Shown: positions 1-5,149 of the stretch, one piece after another
How positions within the stretch are numbered: the first letter of the stretch is position 1
Layout: each line of letters starts with the position of its first letter
Assembly: GCA_902783755.1 (NCBI GenBank)
Contig: CACZSC010000203.1
Location: 1-6,335, forward strand
Reading direction: 5' to 3'
Length of the DNA stretch: 6,335 bases
Source: an uncultured Ruminococcus sp.
GTDB taxonomy: Bacteria > Bacillota > Clostridia > Oscillospirales > CAG-272
Position numbers and translations under genes: made by a program
Notes under the pieces: generated by a model
Told to the model about the DNA's origin: nothing
The model's database searches: none
What the model saw: the letters and a program-made list of their open reading frames with translations, nothing else

Positions 1-162
1 AACATAGGCATGTGCCTCGCCATAATGCCGGTCATAGGAGTGACGCTGCCGTTCCTGTCATACGGCCCTTCATCGCTGCTGTCGATGTACATGGCCGTGG
101 GCATAGTGCAGAGCGTATGCGTCTACAACAAGAAATACTACTTTGAACGGGAAGACGAGTGA
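1..162 (+). CDS. SEDS-family peptidoglycan glycosyltransferase (FtsW/RodA/SpoVE), C-terminal fragment
   Basis: Only the last 53 codons are present, in frame 1 from the window edge to a TGA stop. Proteins of this family are multi-pass membrane enzymes that polymerise lipid II into glycan strands, working with a class B penicillin-binding protein during elongation, division or sporulation. The fragment carries the family's C-terminal signature: NIGM, then a PVIGVTLPFLSYG block, then SSLLS and a final hydrophobic helix, ending in a charged cytoplasmic tail (NKKYYFEREDE). The usual SYGGSS is SYGPSS here, a Gly-to-Pro change in a normally conserved loop. Which of FtsW, RodA or SpoVE it is cannot be decided from the tail, so no symbol is given. 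The following gene is on the same strand, but a terminator-like hairpin overlaps this stop codon. Confidence 0.9.
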   Translation, partial: NIGMCLAIMPVIGVTLPFLSYGPSSLLSMYMAVGIVQSVCVYNKKYYFEREDE

Positions 163-186
163 ACTGTGTTCACTTCGTTTTCTTTT
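151..186 (+). terminator. Hairpin with T-tract overlapping the SEDS stop codon
   Basis: A perfect 7-bp inverted repeat, AGTGAAC (158-164) and GTTCACT (168-174), encloses a TGT loop. Skipping one bulged T at 175, pairing continues with 155-157 against 176-178 and more weakly with 151-154 against 179-182. The right arm runs into TTTTCTTTT (178-186), as in a Rho-independent terminator on the plus strand. The TGA stop (160-162) lies in the left arm. The next gene's ATG is only 8 bases after the T-tract, so the hairpin could instead be an attenuator or an operator. Strength was judged by eye; no folding energy was calculated. Confidence 0.65.
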
Positions 187-193
187 GGTAAGA

Positions 194-1675
194 ATGATGA
201 ACGATAACAGCAAGCTTATTTCCATCAGGGACCAGAACAGGTGGACGCCGGGTTGTCCCGTGTTCGTACGCAGGGTATCGGTCTTTCTCAAGGAAGACGG
301 CGAATACTCCATTGTATGCGGATATGACAGCTGTTCTGAAAGCCCGGCCGGGTCTTTCACCGCCGACTGCACCGTCTACGACTCGTACGGAAGAAACATC
401 AGAACGGTCAGCGGGATGCTCTTCGAGGACGGCACCGCGGCGCTTGACGGCATCACCGGTGCATCGTACGCTACAGTCGAAGTCACGGAAGCGGCAGGCG
501 TATGGAAGGCGTCGGGGGAGGAACCTGTAGAGATCGATCCCCCCGAGACTGTATGGGACACTGATTCTCTCCCGGAACCCCTGAGATCCGCTGCGAAAAA
601 GGACGGCAGGCTCAGATACCGGCCGAAGAAGATAAAAAACGGATGGATCTGCTCCTGCGGACATCTGAATCTTGAAACGAACGGAAAATGCTCGGGCTGC
701 GGGACCGGATACGCCGTCAATTTCCCGTCAGGCGCTCCCGGAGCGGACGCGGACGGATCACCGGAAGACGGAGACGGAACGTCTGAAAACACGCTGAAGC
801 AAAAGCTGACCTCCGACACCGGCAGGCTGAGCGCCAGGTTCGCCGGACTTGCCGCAGCCGTGCTTGCGCTGGTTGCCGTCGCCGTCGTGATGTTCATCCT
901 TTTCGCGGTCCCCGAGATCAGATACATTAACGCAAGGAACGATTTCGGCAAAGGGAACTACCGCGAGTCAGCAGACGGGTTCGCCGCTCTCGGAGAATAC
1001 AAGGATTCTACCGCCATGCTCGACAAGGCCCTTAGATACCTGTACAGGGACATGACGGGCCTTGACATGGATCCTTCGGAGCTCTATGTCACCTCAAGCG
1101 AAGAAGAGCCCTGGTACAGCATTACGGAAGACGGTGTGCTTGATTTCAGCAGAGACAAATATGATGGATCTTCGATCGTGATCCCCCATATAGTCGACGG
1201 CACCGTGGTCAGGGAGCTTTCTAAGAGCTGCTTCATAAACTGCACATTCGAATCAGTTGTGCTGCCCGCCACCCTCAGGGTGATAGGAGAACAGTCCTTC
1301 ATGAACTGCCGGCAGCTGAAACAGATCCGGATCAGCTCAGGTATTGAGGCCATAGGCCCGAGGGCCTTCGTGAACTGCAGCACGCTTGAAACCGTGGTCA
1401 TCCCGGACAATGTCACGTCCATAGGTCCGCGAGCGTTCAACAACTGCACCGGGCTGAAAAGCTTGACTCTCGGAAAGGGAATAACCGTGATACCTGCATA
1501 CTCCTTCAGCAACTGCAAAGCTCTTGAGGCCGTGAAGATCGCGGGGAATGTAGGATCTGTGGGAGAATACGCCTTCGAAGGATGCGTATCCCTCAGTGAA
1601 GTAACGTTTCCGGGATACGGTCCCGAAGTCCGTATAGACGAAGGGAACGAGTGCCTCACGGACCGCCTGCAGTAG
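194..1675 (+). CDS. Membrane-anchored zinc-ribbon protein with BspA-like leucine-rich repeats
   Basis: About 493 residues from ATG 194 (ATG 197 is equally possible). An upstream in-frame TTG at 143 is rejected because it would place the terminator-like hairpin inside the coding region. The ribosome site is weak (GGTAAG at 187-192). Residues ~5-115 form a beta-rich domain with an RWTPGCPVFV motif, resembling the N-terminal domain that precedes zinc ribbons in many clostridial proteins. A zinc ribbon follows (W-x-C-x-C-G, then C-x2-C-G; cysteines ~153, 155, 166, 169). Next come an acidic, Gly/Ser/Asp-rich linker, one membrane helix (~215-238, predicted N-inside), a short helical repeat with the LGEYKDS motif (~247-283), and LRR_5/BspA-type repeats (~328-473). 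The repeats should lie outside the cell, where BspA-like repeats usually bind proteins or surfaces. Its partner and function are unknown; no enzymatic motif is visible. A sensory or scaffolding role is inference. Confidence 0.85.
   Translation: MMNDNSKLISIRDQNRWTPGCPVFVRRVSVFLKEDGEYSIVCGYDSCSESPAGSFTADCTVYDSYGRNIRTVSGMLFEDGTAALDGITGASYATVEVTEAAGVWKASGEEPVEIDPPETVWDTDSLPEPLRSAAKKDGRLRYRPKKIKNGWICSCGHLNLETNGKCSGCGTGYAVNFPSGAPGADADGSPEDGDGTSENTLKQKLTSDTGRLSARFAGLAAAVLALVAVAVVMFILFAVPEIRYINARNDFGKGNYRESADGFAALGEYKDSTAMLDKALRYLYRDMTGLDMDPSELYVTSSEEEPWYSITEDGVLDFSRDKYDGSSIVIPHIVDGTVVRELSKSCFINCTFESVVLPATLRVIGEQSFMNCRQLKQIRISSGIEAIGPRAFVNCSTLETVVIPDNVTSIGPRAFNNCTGLKSLTLGKGITVIPAYSFSNCKALEAVKIAGNVGSVGEYAFEGCVSLSEVTFPGYGPEVRIDEGNECLTDRLQ
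1247..1591 (+). repeat. Five tandem 23-residue BspA-type leucine-rich repeats
   Basis: Five consecutive 69-base units encode repeats of identical length starting FESVVL, LKQIRI, LETVVI, LKSLTL and LEAVKI. The consensus is L-x2-V-x-I-P-x2-V-x2-I-G-x2-A-F-x-N-C-x2. A looser unit precedes them (1175-1246), ending SCFINCT, and a broken unit follows (LSEVTFPG). Every full unit keeps the Cys of the N-C or G-C pair and the aromatic residue before it. The second and third units share IGPRAF at the same position, suggesting fairly recent duplication, although their codons differ. Confidence 0.85.
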
Positions 1676-1682
1676 TGCCGGT

Positions 1683-1711
1683 TTGCTTTTTGTCTGCCGG
1701 TGTGATATAAT
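1683..1711 (+). promoter_or_regulatory. Near-consensus sigma-A promoter for pgsA, with extended -10
   Basis: TTGCTT (-35, 1683-1688) and a perfect TATAAT (-10, 1706-1711) are separated by exactly 17 bases. A TG sits one base upstream of the -10 (1703-1704), forming an extended -10 element. Transcription should start near 1718, leaving a leader of about 30 bases before ATG 1748. It lies just after the stop codon of the repeat protein, so pgsA can be transcribed independently of that gene. Confidence 0.75.
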
Positions 1712-1747
1712 CGGTATGAAAATACTTTGGAATAATTTGGAGCCGTC

Positions 1748-2404
1748 ATGGGGAAGAAATTCATCAAACATGTTCCGAATATTCTGAGTTTCATCAGAAT
1801 CATCCTTATCGTGCCTATCATCATCCTTTACATGCAGAACACCACACCGACCTTCATCTGGTCCATAGTGCTTCTGGTCATAAGCTGTCTCACCGACTTC
1901 TTCGACGGCAAGATAGCAAGAAGATTCGACGCGGTATCGAAGCTCGGAAAAGCGCTGGACGGGGCAGCCGACAAGCTCATGCAGCTGGGTCTGTTCCTGT
2001 GCCTGATATTCGTTTACGGAACTCCCGTGCTCATAGTGTTCTGTGTCCTTGTGGTCAAGGAACTGCTGATGGGCATCGAAGGGCTCGTCTACCTGATAAA
2101 GACGAACCGCGTTACTGCCGCGAAGATGCACGGCAAGGTGGCGTCTTTCGTCATCGACGTCTGCATGGTAGCCCTCTTCCTGCTCAGGGACATCCTTCTG
2201 ACCGTACCCTGGGTCGTGTGGGCGATCTGCGGGCTCTGTATCGTCATGGCGGTATATGCGTCCGTCGCCTACAACATCATGTACTACAGGATGTTCAAAG
2301 AGCTCAGGGAACATCCCGAATCGGTCCTCGGTGACGAGACAGAAGACAAGACGGCTGAAGAGGTTAAGAAAGAAGAAAAAGAACCGGAAGATGTTCCGGT
2401 CTGA
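1748..2404 (+). CDS. pgsA: CDP-diacylglycerol--glycerol-3-phosphate 3-phosphatidyltransferase (PGP synthase)
   Basis: This 218-residue integral membrane enzyme transfers a phosphatidyl group from CDP-diacylglycerol, probably to glycerol-3-phosphate, giving phosphatidylglycerophosphate, the committed step to phosphatidylglycerol and cardiolipin. It carries the complete CDP-alcohol phosphatidyltransferase motif D-G-x2-A-R-x8-G-x3-D-x3-D at residues 53-75 (D53, G54, A57, R58, G67, D71, D75), with another Asp at 50. These Asp residues bind the metal ions and catalyse. The start NxLSxxRIxL is typical of PgsA. Around six hydrophobic segments are visible (~12-29, 35-48, 77-90, 92-104, 131-147, 154-172). 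GGAG at 1739-1742, five bases before the ATG, supports the start. The last ~24 residues form a Glu/Lys-rich tail absent from most family members. Another CDP-alcohol acceptor is possible but less likely. Confidence 0.92.
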   Translation: MGKKFIKHVPNILSFIRIILIVPIIILYMQNTTPTFIWSIVLLVISCLTDFFDGKIARRFDAVSKLGKALDGAADKLMQLGLFLCLIFVYGTPVLIVFCVLVVKELLMGIEGLVYLIKTNRVTAAKMHGKVASFVIDVCMVALFLLRDILLTVPWVVWAICGLCIVMAVYASVAYNIMYYRMFKELREHPESVLGDETEDKTAEEVKKEEKEPEDVPV

Positions 2405-2421
2405 ATACGGTATATACACGT

Positions 2422-2453
2422 CGGACCCGGCAGAAAATGCCGGGTCCGTTTTT
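2422..2453 (+). terminator. Strong intrinsic terminator between pgsA and the convergent operon
   Basis: An 11-bp perfect stem, CGGACCCGGCA (2422-2432) with TGCCGGGTCCG (2438-2448), encloses a GAAAA loop and is followed directly by TTTTT (2449-2453). It lies 17 bases after the pgsA stop. On the minus strand the same hairpin lies just beyond the DUF6273 stop codon but is not followed by a T-run, so it is a good terminator for pgsA and at most a weak one for the opposing operon. The 53-base convergent gap (2405-2457) holds nothing else visible. Confidence 0.93.
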
Positions 2454-2457
2454 GTCC

Positions 2458-3312
2458 TTATTTCCCATTCTGATCCAGCTTATCCGGATCTATCCATATG
2501 GCGGGTCTTATGCAGACATCCGTGTTCGTCGCGATGATGCCCGGCCTGCAGACCTCGCCCCCTCCGGTTACGCATGCTATCGCGCAGTATGCGTTCCCGG
2601 TGGAACGGAGCCACCATTTGCAGTGGGTTCCCGAGCGTTTCTTCTCACCGCCGTAAGCTCCGTTCTCGACGGCGTATTTCGTGGGTGTGCACGCTCTTTC
2701 GCTGTCTGACGAAAAATATTCATCTGCTTCGTCGGCGCTCAGGAGGAACACCTTGTCAGTGGTATCCTCCGTTTTGCCGTCACCGGGCACCGCAGAGTCC
2801 ACGATCGCTGATATCTCCTCTTCGCTGAAAGCGCTGTTCAGGAAGTTTTTGTTGAGCCAGCCCCTCACCCTTGAATTCTTCCAGGCGACCCTGTAATTTG
2901 AGCTGTCGAACTTCATGGAGTCGAGTGCGTACCGGCTTATGACAAGCATCCTGTTGCCGTCCTTCGCCAGCACCAGCCAGACGATGGGCTCTTTACCGTT
3001 GCTCAAGTCGTTGTCCTGTTCATAGCTTCCGAATTGAACATAGGAGCCGACATCCGCTTCCATAAGATCCGAAATGTTCTCAGCCTCTTTCTTCGTTCTG
3101 CCGTTTTTCTCTTTTCTTCCCGAAGACTCATATCCGTAAGACTCATAATCAGCCGGATCCTGCCGCAGTATACTGCCTATCCCTTTTCCGTTCCCGTATA
3201 TCCCGATTGATACCATCACGGCGGCGGCAAGCAGCAGCACCGCAATGCAGGCGAGGATTATTACCAGGGCCGCGCGTGCGGAGGTATTCTTTTTTCTCCC
3301 GTCGTCAGTCAT
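2458..3312 (-). CDS. Membrane-anchored DUF6273 domain protein
   Basis: A 284-residue protein, last gene of the minus-strand operon. ATG 3312-3310 is preceded at five bases by GGGAG (3318-3322), only 14 bases after the upstream stop. A basic N-terminus leads into one hydrophobic helix (~13-37), probably an uncleaved anchor, then a charged linker rich in Tyr, Ser, Glu and Lys (~50-85). From ~88 to 275 it follows the pattern I associate with DUF6273: VGSYVQFGSYEQD, PIVWLVL, VRGWLN, TDKVFLLSADEADEYF, CKWWLRSTGNAY and a closing IRPAIWI. The domain should lie outside the membrane. The family has no established function. All six cysteines outside the membrane helix fall in the C-terminal third (208, 231, 243, 247, 255, 267), an unusual concentration. 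The family assignment is from recalled motifs and was not searched. Confidence 0.82.
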   Translation of the reverse strand: MTDDGRKKNTSARAALVIILACIAVLLLAAAVMVSIGIYGNGKGIGSILRQDPADYESYGYESSGRKEKNGRTKKEAENISDLMEADVGSYVQFGSYEQDNDLSNGKEPIVWLVLAKDGNRMLVISRYALDSMKFDSSNYRVAWKNSRVRGWLNKNFLNSAFSEEEISAIVDSAVPGDGKTEDTTDKVFLLSADEADEYFSSDSERACTPTKYAVENGAYGGEKKRSGTHCKWWLRSTGNAYCAIACVTGGGEVCRPGIIATNTDVCIRPAIWIDPDKLDQNGK

Positions 3313-3326
3313 ACGTACTCCCGGGC

Positions 3327-4313
3327 TCAGCGCCCTTGCTTTCTCGCAAATTCTATCCCGTTCTGCTTTCTTATCTCATCTACGCACGATATGGCCGTCA
3401 TGGAATATGCGTTCCATTCGTCCGCTGTCTTTCCGCTGCGGACTGCCCCGGCGAAATCCGATATCTCGTAAATCATGTTGTTTGACGGTCTCTCCGTCAT
3501 CAGGGGAACAGGTTCCGATCCCTTCACGGAGATCAGCACGTCGTCCATGGTGGAGATCTTTCCGATGGTGACCTCGGCGCTGTCGAAGACTATGCGGGAA
3601 GGTCCGCTCTGGGCTGAGGTCTTTGAATAGGCTATGCGGACGTCCAGATCCCTATAGCTGAACACCGCCTCGCCGGATCCCTCAAACCCGTTGTGCAGGA
3701 TCTCCGACCGGGAAGTGATCTTTTCCGGTCTTCCGAAAAGGAAGGTGCACAGGGACACGGGATATATGCCTATGTCCATCACCGCGGCATTGCCGAGGGC
3801 GGGATCGAAGGCGTTCAGCACAACGCCCGCCTTGAAGCTGTCATATCTCGAGGAATACTGCCGGAATATGAGCTCAGCATCACGGACCGGTCCGAACTTG
3901 CATATGAGTCCCTTTATCTCCCGCGCCAGGGGATCGTGCACGGTCCTCATGGCCTCCATGAATACCAGCCCAGATCCTTTTGCCTTTCTCACCGTTTCAG
4001 TGAGGCTCGCGGCGTCAGTAGCCGCAGGCTTCTCGCACAGGACATGCTTTCCTCTGAGGAGGGCTTTTTCCGCGTAGGGGATGTGCAGTGAATTTGGATT
4101 GGCTATATACACGAGATCGATATCCGATCCCAGCATCTTTTCGTAATCATCGAAGATCTCAGTGATCCCGTATTTCCCGCCGAATGACCTGCCGCGCTCC
4201 GGATCTCTGGAGCATACGCAACAGGGAAGAATTGCCTTTGTTTCAAGGCAGCTCTCACAAAACCAGTCTGATATGAAATTTGTACCGACTATCCCCGCTC
4301 TGAGAGGTCTCAT
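3327..4313 (-). CDS. Gfo/Idh/MocA-family NAD(P)-dependent oxidoreductase
   Basis: A 328-residue cytoplasmic protein of full family length. The N-terminal Rossmann fold opens with GIVGTNFIS (7-15), the GTN-type nucleotide-binding loop seen in one large branch of the family, followed by YIANPNSLH (69-77) and the catalytic/cofactor EKP motif (94-96; Lys95). The C-terminal alpha/beta domain carries MEAMRTVHDP (119-128) and DIGIYP (180-185), with Tyr184 where many relatives have a catalytic His. This pattern resembles dihydrodiol or xylose dehydrogenase-like members, which oxidise or reduce sugars, cyclitols or diols. The actual substrate cannot be read from the sequence. ATG 4313-4311 follows the mscS stop after one base, suggesting translational coupling; GGAAGAG at 4324-4330 may serve as its ribosome site. 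No sugar transporter or kinase lies nearby to suggest a substrate. Confidence 0.9.
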   Translation of the reverse strand: MRPLRAGIVGTNFISDWFCESCLETKAILPCCVCSRDPERGRSFGGKYGITEIFDDYEKMLGSDIDLVYIANPNSLHIPYAEKALLRGKHVLCEKPAATDAASLTETVRKAKGSGLVFMEAMRTVHDPLAREIKGLICKFGPVRDAELIFRQYSSRYDSFKAGVVLNAFDPALGNAAVMDIGIYPVSLCTFLFGRPEKITSRSEILHNGFEGSGEAVFSYRDLDVRIAYSKTSAQSGPSRIVFDSAEVTIGKISTMDDVLISVKGSEPVPLMTERPSNNMIYEISDFAGAVRSGKTADEWNAYSMTAISCVDEIRKQNGIEFARKQGR

Positions 4314-4314
4314 C

Positions 4315-5136
4315 TCATTTCTCTTCCTTCGGATTCACGAGGGTGACGTCAAGGTGGTTGTACGGGATGTGGATACCGAACTTGTCGAAGGCCTTCTTCA
4401 CATCTTCCCACATGTCGAAGTACACGCCCCAGTAATCAGCGGAGTTGCACCACAGCCTGAGCTTCAGGGTGATGGAGGACTCGTTGTGGGACGCCACGAA
4501 CACTTCGGGTGCGGGCTCCTTCAGGACCTTGTCGTTGACCTGAGCGGAAGCCAGAAGGACTTTTCTCGCAAGATCAAGGTCAGTGTCATAGCTGACGTTG
4601 AAGTCGAAGTCGACTCTCCTGAGATCCTGGGCCGAAAGGTTCTTCACCGTGGCGTTGCATATTGCGGAATTGGGGACCATGACATCGATGTTGTCGGGAG
4701 TCGTCAGTTTCGTGTAGTAGATGCCTATGTCCTTGACCGTGCCCGTCGCGGCGCTGGAATCAACGAAGTTGCCGACCTTGAATGGCTTGCAGATCATGAT
4801 TATGATCCCGCTGGCTATGTTTGAGAGTCCGCCCTGGAGGGCAAGGCCGATGGCTATGCCGCAGGAACCGATGAGAGCGACTATGGACGCTTCCGGAACT
4901 CCCAGTATGATCACCGCGATAAGAACTATGAGGATCTTGAGCGCGGCGCTGAAGAAGTTGGTCAGGAACGACTGGGCGTTGGGATCGGCTTTCTGGAAAA
5001 GCTTGGTCTTCTGGATGAGTTTCATCAGGTATTTCACGAGCAGGAAACCCAGCGCGACAACCGCTCCGGCTATGAGAAGCTTGAGCGCGAAATTCGGAAG
5101 GGTATTCGTGAAGAAGTTGGTGAACCACTGTGCCAT
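4315..5136 (-). CDS. mscS: Small-conductance mechanosensitive channel, MscS family
   Basis: A 273-residue membrane protein, close to the 286 residues of E. coli MscS. Such channels form heptamers that open under membrane tension and release solutes during hypo-osmotic shock. Three hydrophobic segments are visible: TM1 (~17-38), TM2 (~62-80) and the pore helix TM3 (~84-115). TM3 contains GIAIGLALQGGLSNIASG (93-110), closely matching the E. coli pore. By alignment, Ile94 and Leu98 occupy the positions of gate residues Leu105 and Leu109, and Gly102 that of kink residue Gly113. The KPFKVGNFVD strand (117-126), MVPNS (153-157) and closing IPYNHLDVTL (257-266) mark the beta and C-terminal cage domains. 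The start is supported by GGGGG at 5145-5149, eight bases upstream of the ATG and touching the upstream stop codon. No extra sensor domain is attached. Confidence 0.95.
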   Translation of the reverse strand: MAQWFTNFFTNTLPNFALKLLIAGAVVALGFLLVKYLMKLIQKTKLFQKADPNAQSFLTNFFSAALKILIVLIAVIILGVPEASIVALIGSCGIAIGLALQGGLSNIASGIIIMICKPFKVGNFVDSSAATGTVKDIGIYYTKLTTPDNIDVMVPNSAICNATVKNLSAQDLRRVDFDFNVSYDTDLDLARKVLLASAQVNDKVLKEPAPEVFVASHNESSITLKLRLWCNSADYWGVYFDMWEDVKKAFDKFGIHIPYNHLDVTLVNPKEEK

Positions 5137-5144
5137 TTTTGTTT

Positions 5145-5149
5145 CCCCC
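5145..5149 (-). promoter_or_regulatory. Ribosome binding site of mscS, touching the upstream stop codon
   Basis: On the minus strand the sequence reads TAGGGGGAAAC and then the ATG. The TAG (5151-5149) ends the acyl-CoA synthetase and its last G begins the Shine-Dalgarno run. The two genes are therefore likely co-transcribed, with ribosomes finishing the first gene where they load on the second. Confidence 0.7.

Noticed and set aside
143..196. Upstream TTG start adding 17 residues to the zinc-ribbon/LRR protein
   Set aside because: It has no ribosome site and would run through the terminator-like hairpin; ATG 194/197 leaves the recognised N-terminal domain complete.
1660..1702. Possible terminator after the LRR gene
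   Set aside because: Only a 4-bp ACCG/CGGT pairing before TTTGCTTTTT can be drawn; too weak, and the T-rich stretch is better explained by the -35 region and spacer of the pgsA promoter.
1337..2419. 360-codon open frame on the minus strand across the LRR gene and pgsA
   Set aside because: It lies antisense to two well-supported genes and has a low-complexity, Asp/His/Tyr-rich product without recognisable motifs: a codon-bias shadow.
2422..2448. The pgsA terminator as an equally good bidirectional terminator
   Set aside because: Read on the minus strand the stem is followed by ACGTGTATA, with no T-run, so intrinsic termination of the opposing operon here is doubtful.
3327..4313. Apparent loss of the third glycine in the Rossmann loop (GTN instead of GxG)
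   Set aside because: GTN-x-I is a regular variant in one branch of the Gfo/Idh/MocA family, and the EKP motif and rest of the fold are intact, so the enzyme is not broken.
4162..4824. 220-codon plus-strand frame opposite mscS and the oxidoreductase
   Set aside because: Antisense to two genes with intact family motifs; its Val/Asp-rich product matches nothing I know.
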